Shown: one piece after another, positions 1 through 9,770 of the stretch
Position numbering within the stretch: position 1 is the first letter of the stretch
Layout: the number at the start of each line of letters is the position of its first letter
Assembly (NCBI GenBank): GCA_004352715.1
Contig: SCFE01000061.1
Location: forward strand, 1,850,644-1,875,975
Reading direction: 5' to 3'
DNA: 25,332 bases
DNA from: Hofstenia miamia
Lineage: Eukaryota; Xenacoelomorpha; Acoela
Translations under genes and position numbers: made by a program
Notes under the pieces: model-generated
Told to the model about the DNA's origin: nothing
The model's input: the letters and a program-made list of their open reading frames with translations, nothing else
The model's database searches: none

Positions 1-717
1 TGTTTCAGTGTCCCCCACAACCAGTAATCGGCCGGTGATAAATCTGGTGATCGTGGTGGCCAAGGTTGTTCATAGGGGCGACTGATTATTTTGCTCCCAA
101 ATTGACTAGATAGAAAATCTTTTACAGAATTTTTTATGTGTGGAGGAGCACCATCTTGCTGAAATGTAACTGTGTTTAGAATTCGCTTTCTTCTTAAATT
201 TGGAATGAGGTGTTCTCTTAACATATGAAGGTAACGATCTCCATTTAATAGTATCATCAAAAAATATGGTGGAAGAATTGTTTCAGATGTGAATCCTGCC
301 CATAAAGTTACTTTCTGGGGATGCAAAGAAGATGTTGGTGGTACATGGGGATTGACTGAATCCCATATCACACAATTACGTGTATACACACAAGAAAGAA
401 ATGTGCTTCATCACTCCACAAAATTCTTTTGAGGAATTCATTATCATTGTGACATTTTCCAATTAAAAAATTGGCAAAATTCATTCTTTTTTCATAATCA
501 CTTTTTTGAATCCCTGAACTCGGCGTACACAATAAGGTTTATAACGAAGATGTTGTCTCAGAATTTTCTTAACTGTGGATTTAGGAATCTGTGTATCTCT
601 TGATATTATTGTGCTGCTGCAAATGCCATGAGTGTTCTCGGCAGCTCTTTCCGCTAAAGTTGATTTGACATTATCGATTGTCTCTTGGGACACTGACAGA
701 CGTCCGCTTTTTTGCAA
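1..717 (-). pseudogene. Tc1/mariner-superfamily transposase fragment, DD41D type
   Basis: Read on the minus strand this is most of a mariner-like transposase. A helix-turn-helix region with the motif PKSTVKKIL comes first (about 481-717). Next are the first catalytic Asp in WSDEAHF (near 410), the second in FQQDGAPPH (near 150) and the third in SPDLSPADYW (near 15). I count 41 residues between the second and third Asp, so this is a DD41D arrangement rather than the D34D of Mos1 or D34E of Tc1. The reading frame is broken near 480-490 and near 375-385, so no functional enzyme is encoded. The N-terminus runs into the assembly gap starting at 720 and the C-terminus leaves the window at position 1. 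No terminal repeats are visible. Family assignment is firm; the DD41D subclass rests on my manual count. Confidence 0.85.
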
Positions 718-719
718 AT

Positions 720-1719
720 NNNNNNNNNNNNNNNNNNNNNNNNNNNNNNNNNNNNNNNNNNNNNNNNNNNNNNNNNNNNNNNNNNNNNNNNNNNNNNNNN
801 NNNNNNNNNNNNNNNNNNNNNNNNNNNNNNNNNNNNNNNNNNNNNNNNNNNNNNNNNNNNNNNNNNNNNNNNNNNNNNNNNNNNNNNNNNNNNNNNNNNN
901 NNNNNNNNNNNNNNNNNNNNNNNNNNNNNNNNNNNNNNNNNNNNNNNNNNNNNNNNNNNNNNNNNNNNNNNNNNNNNNNNNNNNNNNNNNNNNNNNNNNN
1001 NNNNNNNNNNNNNNNNNNNNNNNNNNNNNNNNNNNNNNNNNNNNNNNNNNNNNNNNNNNNNNNNNNNNNNNNNNNNNNNNNNNNNNNNNNNNNNNNNNNN
1101 NNNNNNNNNNNNNNNNNNNNNNNNNNNNNNNNNNNNNNNNNNNNNNNNNNNNNNNNNNNNNNNNNNNNNNNNNNNNNNNNNNNNNNNNNNNNNNNNNNNN
1201 NNNNNNNNNNNNNNNNNNNNNNNNNNNNNNNNNNNNNNNNNNNNNNNNNNNNNNNNNNNNNNNNNNNNNNNNNNNNNNNNNNNNNNNNNNNNNNNNNNNN
1301 NNNNNNNNNNNNNNNNNNNNNNNNNNNNNNNNNNNNNNNNNNNNNNNNNNNNNNNNNNNNNNNNNNNNNNNNNNNNNNNNNNNNNNNNNNNNNNNNNNNN
1401 NNNNNNNNNNNNNNNNNNNNNNNNNNNNNNNNNNNNNNNNNNNNNNNNNNNNNNNNNNNNNNNNNNNNNNNNNNNNNNNNNNNNNNNNNNNNNNNNNNNN
1501 NNNNNNNNNNNNNNNNNNNNNNNNNNNNNNNNNNNNNNNNNNNNNNNNNNNNNNNNNNNNNNNNNNNNNNNNNNNNNNNNNNNNNNNNNNNNNNNNNNNN
1601 NNNNNNNNNNNNNNNNNNNNNNNNNNNNNNNNNNNNNNNNNNNNNNNNNNNNNNNNNNNNNNNNNNNNNNNNNNNNNNNNNNNNNNNNNNNNNNNNNNNN
1701 NNNNNNNNNNNNNNNNNNN
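720..1719. other. Assembly gap of 1000 N
   Basis: The run of N is exactly 1000 bases, which suggests a placeholder of unknown true length. It removes the N-terminus of the mariner-like transposase and whatever lies beyond. All open frames crossing it are artefacts. Confidence 0.99.
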
Positions 1720-1964
1720 TCTACCCCCACATCTGCCAGTAGTTCACAGAAAACTATTTTCAGACCACCTACGAATCTGAAATTAAAATAGTACACACAG
1801 AGAGCATTGCTTTTGAGTTTTTCATTAATAATTTATTTTGTTCTTTATAATTATTGGAATAATAATTTGATTCTACACCAGTTTGTTTCTACTATTAAAT
1901 ACAATTTTAGCAAAATTTAATCAAATAAAGAATATTATCGACTAAATTCTTGAAGTCTGGAAAC

Positions 1965-1982
1965 TTATATATATATATATAT

Positions 1983-2028
<46 letters not shown>
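1965..2028. repeat. (AT)n microsatellite
   Basis: About 60 bases of almost uninterrupted AT dinucleotide with one ATT interruption near 1983. The surrounding 1720-2114 is AT-rich and I see no gene in it. Confidence 0.95.
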
Positions 2029-2030
<2 letters not shown>

Positions 2031-2114
2031 AATCATATTATTTTATTATTACAATTATATATTGTCTTTAATTTTATATCTATTTATGTTTCATCTTAGT
2101 TGATATTTTCAGTC

Positions 2115-2345
2115 ATGTTTTCGCAATTAAATGATGACTATATTTCCTATGACTACAGCGATGAAGAGCGATATTACAATAGGTGAGTATTAGTTGCATT
2201 GTCGATCATGAACATTTTACTAGTTCTGATTCAAATGAAGGCGAAGATCATGGCAATTTAAATGTGTCTGATGAAGATAGATTTGATGCCGAAATGAATG
2301 AGGCTCTTGAAGAATTAGATACGTTGACTACTGAAAAAAAAGGTT
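2115..2345 (+). other. Possible acidic coding remnant or exon pair, unassigned
   Basis: An ATG at 2115 opens a 23-codon frame rich in Asp, Glu and Tyr that runs into a good splice-donor sequence (AG|GTGAGT, donor at 2183) and then a TGA. A second acidic stretch of about 45 residues in another frame (about 2204-2345) contains runs such as SDSNEGED and SDEDRFDAE and ends in TAA. The two parts lie only about 20 bases apart, too close for an ordinary intron, so either a one-base frameshift separates them or the first ends at the donor. Acidic N-termini of this style occur in piggyBac-type transposases and in many nuclear proteins. I do not recognise the protein and cannot show that it is expressed. 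Confidence 0.25.
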
Positions 2346-3014
2346 TTTAAATTTTCATTATAAAAATATGTGCGTTTAGCTTTAAGTTTTATTAATATTG
2401 TGGCATTGGCATGAAATCTGGTGTCATCGCAGCAAGATTTGCCGATATCGCAGTATTATAATCAACTGAAATCCGAAAATAATGATATGAATGTGCACCT
2501 TAAGTGTTAAAATGATACGGGAGATCAGGTAACAGGAATAGTATGACCACACTCGGCCGACCCGGTACTGAGAATCTCACAAGAAAGAGTCGCATTGGAT
2601 GAGAGCCCTAATTTAAAAGAGAGAGAGAGAGAAAACCTAAGAATTCTTGGGTGCATGTGTAACCTACGTGCAAGTAAAATAAGCCTAAACTCCGTGCTTC
2701 CTCAGCTCGTGCAATTTAGGTGGCAGCAATAAATTAAATAAATAACAACATGAAGAGCAAGTGTGAAAGGCGCTTAGCGTTTTTGCTGAATGGCGACATC
2801 GGTATGTGGTCCTGTGTAAAAGCCAATTCTTCAATTTTGGGGAGATAGGAATGACTGAAAATTCGTGGAATTTGCTTTTTCTTAGTTTGTCCCAAATTTT
2901 GCGTGAAATAGGGAATTGTAATGTGGAATCTTCAGTTAAATAGATAACAATGAGCCATAGAGCAGATTTTGCAGTGACGTCTGGGGCACGTGGATCTTGC
3001 AGGCTTATGCTTTG
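2346..3014. other. Stretch without a recognisable gene
   Basis: This stretch holds a short GA run near 2621-2632 and a moderately GC-rich part (about 2520-2720) that could be a remnant of a mobile-element terminus. I find no second copy of it in the window and no coding signal I can name. The minus-strand frame at 3015-3407 may continue into 2880-3014 after its stop, but this is not firm. Confidence 0.4.
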
Positions 3015-4095
3015 TTAAGCATCAGTTAGTATGCGTTCTGCTGAGTGATAAGTGTCTGAAGGAGATACAATATTTATAGTGGGCCACGTATTGTCGGTGG
3101 GCCTATCAGCCTTGATGTCTGACCAAATGTTTTTTATCTTGTTGAGCGTGTTGACAGACTGTGAAAATGCAAAACTAAGGTGTATATCCGTGATAGTAGG
3201 CGGCGCAGGTTTGCAGGATAGTAATTCGTGAGACTGTGCTTGAAGTAGGACGTCGATAGCTAGACTTTTGTCGACCATGAGGCGATGCAGTGGGCAAATC
3301 CAATGTAGGAATAAATCGATATGTATAAGAGCGGCAGTAGATGTAGTGTAATTATCGAGGCACCATATCACAAAGTTGTTTGGGCGAAGGATGAACAGAT
3401 TGTCCATGCTAATTTCGAGTTCGTAGATTTCGGCTCCTAGTAAATAAGATTGTGTTAGGTTGGATCACAGTGAGCTTAATCTTGTTGACTTTGGCGAGTT
3501 TATAGGCAAGAGATAATTTTTCAATGTTTACTATCCAAGAGTTCTTCTGTTTTCAAAAAGTAAATAACAAGAATGTTTTTTAGAGATAAGTTAATTTCCG
3601 GTTGCATGACAAGAGCGTCTTTGTAAGTAAGCAAGCTTTGGAGGTTTGTTAAACGAAATTCTGCATCAAAGCTGATGTGGACAGTGCTTCTGAAATAGGA
3701 GTGGTTCATTATTTCACACGTCATGAGTATAGTACTGCAGGGCGTTTTTCAGTGTCAATGAGATAGGGTAATGTGGAACAAGTAACTTTATGATTAGCCA
3801 TATCCAGTTGTTTGTTGATAAAGAGTTTTGTCTCCTGTGACAGGTTGGCTTTTATAATATAACGTGCCGTTCTTGTAGCAATAAAGTACGGATGAAGTGT
3901 TTCTGAACTGACTGTAGAGATGCAAGCATGACGTTGTTCGTGGTATTCTATTAGCATTGTTCTGAAACAGAGCGTTGTGAGGAGATTGAGCTGAGGGGGG
4001 AGCGCGAGTGTCGGCGGCGTTTCTTTGACTGTGGTAGGACAATAGTTTGTAAGATAGTTTCTTGATTTATAGTAGGATCCATTGTTTGAGTACAT
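3015..4095 (-). pseudogene. Broken long reading frame, probably retroelement-derived (gag or env position), unassigned
   Basis: Three consecutive minus-strand open segments (3721-4095, 3521-3724 and 3015-3407) look like pieces of one decayed protein of about 330 residues. They share direction, the first two meet almost end to end, and codon content is more GC-rich than the intergenic DNA around. A candidate start lies at 4082 or 4095, immediately beside the inverted-arm segment that begins near 4096. The segment lies downstream of the gypsy pol on the same strand, the place of an env gene, but could instead be the gag of a second, tandem element. I see no membrane anchor, no Cys pattern and no zinc knuckle that would decide between these. 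Function is not assigned. Confidence 0.35.
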
Positions 4096-5370
4096 TTAGG
4101 CGCCGCGCGCACTAGTGATTTTTAATTTACGAAAATACAAAGTATTTAGTTTACAAAATAGAACACAGTGCTTTCTTTACGTCAACGCGCACTAGCAATC
4201 TAATAATCACAGAAATTAAAAAATTCCTGCGTGATCTACTTTCGCGTTGATTAAACTGTTGACGCATAAATTAGAGCACAGTGTTTTCAATAGGCGTACA
4301 CGCACTGCAATTAATTAATTGATCAATTCGTAAAAATGAGAGCTATTGATTCATTCAGAAGTGAGCCGCGAATTATAATTTATAGTTAAAAGATTATTCT
4401 TACAAGCAGTTTAAGGAAAAATTATTGCAATAGCTTTATGAAGAGGAGTTTTTTGAAAATTGGACTGAATTAATTGACTTGGAAAGATGGATCAAGCTAT
4501 TATTTCGCTCACTACATGTATTAAAGTAAGTAAAAGAGCTTTATATGTCTGATATCAATGCTCATATTTAGAACTTAGAATTTGACATTGTTTAGCCTAA
4601 ATATTAATCTATAATCTATTTTCTTAAGATAAAAAACAGATATGTTTTCATGTTAATATCAGTGGCGTCACGGTAAATTTGGGGGCCTGGTGCAAGATGT
4701 CAATTCGGGGCCCTCACCCACAACTCCCAAATTTATGCATTAAATTTTCAGTAACCGTTTTGGTGTATGCTACATACCTACAAATATTTTGTCCCTGCGT
4801 AACTATTAGACCTCCAAAATAGTTTAAAATTGTTTTTTAAATTTTTTTTTATAGTTATATAATTACTTTGTTATTTTGCTGTGTTGGACCCAAAAGGCTC
4901 CAAATTCCGAAATTGGGTCCGAGCTTGTTTAAAACTGCTTATAATAAGTTTTATTTCTATTTTTAGATAATTGAAAATTTTATTGCTCGTGCGGTCGCTA
5001 CCACTCCGTGACGCCACTTATTACTATGGCACTGCTCTAATAAATGGAACCGAAAAATTTCTTTACGAAAATTTGTATTTGCATAATGTTATTTTTAGTC
5101 TAACGAATTTCAGTAATTGAGCAAAACACTGCGCATTCATTCGAAAGTAATTAAAAAATTCATAGGGTATTCACAAAATTTAGAATAGTCGTTTTTGTTA
5201 CTCAATTATTACCCTAAGACATGCTGTGGATTAATGAAATCCATTCTAAATGATCAATTCCGCAGATTAATAATCACTAGTGCGCGCTTGACAAAATTTT
5301 GATAAATTATTTAATTTGTAAATTATTTAGTTTGTAAATTAAAAAAATCAACAGTGCGCGCTTAGCCTTA
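4096..5370. mobile_element. Segment with long inverted terminal arms (foldback-like element or LTR-related)
   Basis: The left end (from about 4096) and the reverse complement of the right end (from about 5370) are clearly related. Both carry GGC, a few bases, GCGCGCACT, a GATT with T run and then TTTAATTTAC (left 4098-4130, right 5367-5332). A second, related GCGCACTAG unit follows about 75-80 bases further in on each arm (4186 on the left; 5288 on the right, reverse complement). A third weaker unit may lie near 4281. The middle contains a separate small TIR element (4661-5018). Long arms of tandem subrepeats in inverted orientation are typical of foldback elements. An alternative is an LTR of the neighbouring gypsy element, since the segment lies between pol and another reading frame. 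No clear target duplication was found. Confidence 0.45.
4661..5018. mobile_element. Short non-autonomous DNA transposon (MITE-like) with 13-bp TIRs
   Basis: A perfect 13-bp inverted repeat AGTGGCGTCACGG lies at 4661-4673 and as its complement at 5006-5018. The 358-bp interior has no coding capacity. It is GC-rich near its left end (GGGGGCC motifs) and AT-rich in the middle. TIRs beginning AGTGGCGT are common in small non-autonomous DNA elements of animals. No convincing target-site duplication is visible, so the superfamily stays open. It is nested inside the inverted-arm segment and so is younger than it. Confidence 0.65.
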
Positions 5371-5968
5371 AGAGAGTGTTCGATGTCCGTTTCAGACCCC
5401 TCGGTGAGTTGGCTGCCAGAATTGTACCAGTGGCAGGAACTCAGTGAGGTTGAGTGGCTGCTTGAAATGTCTTCGCTCCTATTGTTGTACCAGAGGGAGG
5501 AAGAAGGGTTCTCCGCACTGACAGGTATGTTTGTCATGTGCGATTGGGCTACTGTTCCCTAACTGGGTGATTAGTTTCCACCGGCATTCAATTTGTGCGG
5601 AGGATGTGAGGGCGCACGCTTAGTTTGGTGTGTTTTTTTAATTCGATTTCGGCGACTGGAAGGGTGAGGATTCTTGGTATCGCTGCCAGATTGGTGAGGT
5701 GTTGTTCTCTTCATTGAGATCAGAGCTAAATAGGTATGTAAGGTTAAGATCCCGATTGGTGGGATTTGCTATAATATTAGGGCGTGCCTTATGTTTAGCT
5801 AAAATTCGTCTTGGAGTTGGAATGTTGGTGTGTCTCAGAGGCTCATCAAACAAGTCCTCTTGGGCGTCATCTAACTCAGGCCTTTCGGTGTATGTGTCAT
5901 TATTATTTGTGACAACCTCAAATTCTTGTTTGTTGTTGATTTTTGTGTGTTCTATATATCTTTTATAG
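5307..5968 (-). pseudogene. C-terminal tail of gypsy pol after integrase
   Basis: Two minus-strand open segments (5638-5853 and 5307-5537) follow the integrase C-terminal module. They encode hydrophilic, Ser-, Asn- and Pro-rich sequence without a recognisable fold, as is usual for the region after the GPY/F-like module in many gypsy pol proteins. The last residues of the second segment are encoded by the right arm of the inverted-arm segment, so the natural end of pol is probably near 5370. The plus-strand open frame at 5699-5968 is a shadow of this region. Confidence 0.5.
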
Positions 5969-5974
5969 TTCGTC

Positions 5975-6398
5975 TTAATGATTGAAAATTACGATTGTCC
6001 CGTTATCTAAGTGGTAATTGTTACATGGTAATAGCTTTGTTATGGTATGAGGGCCCGACCAGAATGTGGCTAATTTGTGAGTCTGTTTACCGTCAGACGT
6101 TTGCACTGGTGTGAATGAGTAGACCTTGTCGCCTTTTTGATGTGGTTCCCCATACAATCTTTTGTTGTAGTTGTGGCTTTCGCGTACAGAGCGTTTTTTT
6201 GTTAAATGTGCAAATGGTTTTGTGTATCTCTTGTAGGTCTGAAACGAGATTTTTGACATAGTTGTTGTTGGAGACAGGTTGGTAGCATTTATTCATCATA
6301 GTTAGAGGTGTAGAAGCTTCGTGGCCATATTTCGCTTTGAATGGTGTGAGGCCAGTTGTTGAGTGAACTGATGTGTTATAGAAGTATTCGATGTGTGG
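5975..6398 (-). pseudogene. Integrase C-terminal part of gypsy pol
   Basis: The minus-strand frame contains the end of the integrase core (YNTSVHSTTGLTPF followed by KYGHEAS) and then the C-terminal module with GDKVYSF and a tryptophan-containing FWSGPHTI motif. That pattern matches the GPY/F-type chromatin or DNA contact module of Metaviridae integrases. The 194 bases 6205-6398 are repeated without any difference I can see at 6787-6980. A single N at 6399 marks the break. The true gene should continue from 6205 directly to the sequence upstream of the second copy. Confidence 0.8.
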
Positions 6399-6399
6399 N

Positions 6400-6785
6400 A
6401 ATTGTCCATGAACTTTATGCACAGGTTGAACACTATCATCATTTTGCAATTCTAATAGTTCTTCAATTAAAGCAGTGTCCATAGTTAGGGTATCCTCGCT
6501 ATACACATCAAACAAAAACGGTTGTGATATCCATGTTGGAAAAGTCATTGATTTCAAATCAGTAAATTTATTTGTAAAATCATCTGCCAGAGCTTGCAGA
6601 TGTGTCGAAATTATGCGGTTCGCTCTGGCTCAGATGAGTAAACTGTGATAAACCACCTCGGGCAATCTGAGTTTTTATAAATTTCAATTTAGTAATAATT
6701 CCACAGATTTTAGTTTTGCAGTCCAACAGAGTTTTATTTCCGCCTTGTAACTCTCGATTCAATGCATTTAATTTCATGAAAATGT
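6400..6785 (-). pseudogene. Second, displaced fragment of the hAT transposase (between two single N)
   Basis: These 386 bases correspond to 8173-8543 of the hAT element (371 bases). They carry a few base changes and 15 extra bases near 6553-6567 that the other copy lacks. The fragment encodes the central and late part of the transposase in the same orientation. It is bounded exactly by single N characters (6399 and 6786) and lies between two identical integrase copies. It is therefore most probably sequence from another hAT copy placed here by gap filling or scaffolding, not a real insertion. Confidence 0.85.
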
Positions 6786-6786
6786 N

Positions 6787-7420
6787 AATGTGCAAATGGT
6801 TTTGTGTATCTCTTGTAGGTCTGAAACGAGATTTTTGACATAGTTGTTGTTGGAGACAGGTTGGTAGCATTTATTCATCATAGTTAGAGGTGTAGAAGCT
6901 TCGTGGCCATATTTCGCTTTGAATGGTGTGAGGCCAGTTGTTGAGTGAACTGATGTGTTATAGAAGTATTCGATGTGTGGTAGTATGGAGCGCCAGTTTT
7001 TTCCGCCAATTCGTGATGTTGCTATTCGGATAAGTTTTATCAGTGTTATATTTAAACGCTCGACCACACCATTCTTGAGTCAATGAACCTTTGAATTGTG
7101 TGCTGCGGTCCGACACAAGTGTAGTCATTGGACCAAAGCGAAGGATCCATGAATGGAGTATAGCTGTGGCGATGGTACGTGCAGTTTGATCGGTGACGGG
7201 GACCATACGTGCATATTTAGTGAAGTAGTCCACCATCACGAGGACATATTGGTACCCCTCATCTTTCTTAGATAAGTTTTCGATGTCGATGTGGACGACA
7301 TCATTTGGACCAGATGAAGTTAGTTTCTGTAGTTCAGCACGCTGCTGAGGGAAGTGTGCTGTGTTGGCTAGAATGCACGTTGCACATTTATCGATAACAT
7401 CGGAGATAATGGGTCTAATG
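6787..7420 (-). pseudogene. Integrase zinc-finger end and catalytic core of gypsy pol
   Basis: From 7420 downward the minus strand reads the CC half of the HHCC zinc finger (KCATC), then the first catalytic Asp in VHIDIE (codon near 7285). The motif VMVDYFTKYARM follows, then the second Asp in LVSDRSTQF (codon near 7108) and the Glu in NGVVERLN (codon near 7059). A frameshift lies between the second Asp and the Glu, and only about 16 codons separate them instead of the 35 usual for D,D-35-E integrases. About 19-20 residues have therefore been lost and the enzyme is dead. The HH half of the zinc finger is missing because the hAT element begins at 7421. Confidence 0.85.
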
Positions 7421-9770
7421 CAGTGGTTCTCAACCTTTTTTCCCCAATCCTCCCTTGGTGGATTTGACCTCTCGAAATTCTTCCCCCCAAAAAATTTGAA
7501 AATATATTCACCAAAAACATATAATTTCTGTTAATATACATATCATTTATTCATATTATAACTAAAATATCAATTGATATGATGGATTATTGACATAATT
7601 ATTCGACATTTGAGAATTGAGAACATTGAGAATCATCATGATCGTACATACTTCATCATTATCGAGACATCATACAAACTATAACCGATTTCGACTTTCA
7701 AGATATGATATATTTTCACATGGAAATCGCCAAGGCAAATTCATAGGAGTAATATATGTGAGAATCGAGGAATATACATAAAAATTTTTGAAATCGAGAT
7801 AAAAATATTACAATCGACAATTTATAATTTTGAGGCAGATATACGATTACAAAAATAGTACATGTGGATTCAGAGCACCTGAGATAGAGATTCGAGATAA
7901 CATACATGTACAGAAAATATGAAAGTTAGTGAGCGCCTTGGGCCTGGTGACGAGAGACTAACGAAGCAATTTGAAGTTGTAGGGAGGTAAGTTTTGCTCG
8001 GAGATCACCACGGAGAGTAATTTGTAAATTACCTCTTTTCTTACTTAAAATTTCTGTCACTGCGCTGAAGGCGCACTCAACCAAGTAGGTTGTGGGGAAA
8101 GGCAGAAGTGTTTTCTGCGCTACTGTGGCCAAATTGCTATATTTGGCACAGACTGCATAGTTCGTCCACATGAATTGTCCATGAACTTTATGCACAGGTT
8201 GAACACTATCATCATTTTGCAATTCTAATAGTTCTTCAATTAAAGCAGTGTCCATAGTTAGGGTATCCTCGCTATACACATCAAACAAAAACGGTTGTGA
8301 TATCCATGTTGGAAAAGTCATTGATTTATTTGTAAAATCATCTGCCAGAGCTTGCAGATGTGTCGAAATTATGCGGTTCGCTCTGGCTCAGATGAGTAAA
8401 CTGTGATAAACCACCTCGGGCAATCTGAGTTTTCATAAATTTCAATTTAGTAATAAATCCACAGATTTTAGTTTTGCAGTCCAACAGAGTTTTATTTGCG
8501 CCTTGTAACACTCGATTCAATGCATTTAATTTCATGAAAATGTCTGTTAAGTAGCTAATTAGCGACTTGGATTCACTGCATTGTAAAAATTGAAAAACTT
8601 CACGATCGCCAACAAATTCAACAATCGTATCATAAAGTTCCATGAACCTCTCAAGGCACTTGCCCTTCGAGAGCCATCGAACTTGTGTGTGCATCAAAAG
8701 TCTGATATAGTCCTCTTCCATTTCCGTACAAAAAACTTTGAACAATCTCTGTTTTTGGATGTGCTTTAATGAAGTTGATAACTTTAATCACGTTTTTCAA
8801 AAAGTCATGGAGCTCAGGTGTAAGACCTTGCGCTGCTAAATTTTCACGATGCAATGAACGGTAATAATATTCGGGTTATCGTCTTTTAACAATTTCAAAA
8901 CGCCGTTACGACGCCCCATCATTGTGGGGGCGCCATCGGCAGCAGTAGAAACAATATTTGAAATCGGAATATTTTTGTCAGAGAGATATTTTGTCACAAC
9001 CGCATATATATCCTGTGATGTGGTAGTGCTTTTTAAAGATTCACAAAATAACATTTCTTCAACAAATTCAGAATTGTGTATGAAACGTAAGTAAGCGAGT
9101 AGTAGACATTCACTGTCACGTACGGTTGTTTCGTCGAGGCATAGCGAGAAATTCGTTTTCTGCAGTATCGTCACGAGTTGGGTCTCAAGATCCTGGCCAA
9201 TATCGTCAATGCGTCATCTTACGGTGTCGTTGCTAAGCGGTATTGCACTCAATTCGGGAGTTGATTTCTTCTCCTGCATTGTGCGCAGGAAAATTTCGAA
9301 GGCAGGCTTCAATATTTCCTCTCCGTCGGTGTGCGGTCGTGCATGTTTAGCCAAGAGAAAACTGAGTTCATAGCTAGCGTAAAGTCCACGTTCGTTCATA
9401 TTTGAGCTAGCTTTGAACATCGAATCAAGTTTAGGTTGTTCTCTCGAAGATTTTGTTTTATCTCGTTGAGTTTTGAAATAGTCCAGTGATTTAGTTTTAT
9501 GTTCAGGATGAACTTTATTAAAATGTTCTTCAAGTTTCACAGGTCTCATAGAATCATTACAAAAAGATTTTCGACACAACAAGCAATACGGTTTGGTTGG
9601 ATCAGAAGCATCAGAAATAAATCCAAATTTCAAATAATCCACAGAATATTGGCGAATTTTCTTTTTGCTAGTTGCTGACATCTGGTCAGCCGCCTTTCTT
9701 TTTGACATTTTTAACACAAACAAATTGCAGAAAATCGAATAGAAATTAACTGGTCGAACATCGCAGACAC
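7421..9770 (-). mobile_element. hAT-superfamily element (ZBED5-like) inserted in gypsy pol
   Basis: The 3' end of the element is sharp: CAGTGGTTCTCAACC at 7421-7435 is the characteristic terminal repeat of many animal hAT elements, and it abuts integrase coding sequence. The 500 bases inside it (7441-7925) are non-coding. The transposase frame follows up to 9723. At the other end no inverted copy of the terminal repeat is found, and pol RNase H sequence is still readable to about 9771, so the 5' terminus has been lost. The 8-bp flank GTCTAATG (7413-7420) has no partner. A piece of pol between RNase H and the integrase HH residues is also missing, consistent with one deletion covering both. 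Confidence 0.8.
7926..9723 (-). pseudogene. ZBED5-like hAT transposase, frameshifted
   Basis: The protein starts at a Met near 9723 or 9708 with a Lys-rich segment. A BED zinc finger follows (PYCLLCRKSF then HFNKVHPEH, about 9540-9620). The core begins with SLCLDETTVRDSE (near 9130) and continues with AADGAPTMMGR (near 8920) and VHCIVHREN, which spans a frame change near 8850. Then come VRWLSKGKCLERF (near 8660) and the C-terminal dimerisation region FPTTYLVECAFSAV (near 8070). The order matches hAT transposases related to vertebrate ZBED5 and FAM200. Frame changes near 9230, 8850, 8740 and 8340-8380 break it into at least four pieces. The part at 8300-8340 lacks 15 bases present in the copy at 6400-6785. 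No functional protein is expected. Confidence 0.85.

Noticed and set aside
632-1796. Long open frames across the N run on both strands
   Set aside because: They consist almost only of N, which gives no stop codons; only short ends are real sequence.
5699-5968. 89-residue plus-strand open frame with a hydrophobic C-terminus
   Set aside because: It is the reverse-strand shadow of the gypsy pol tail.
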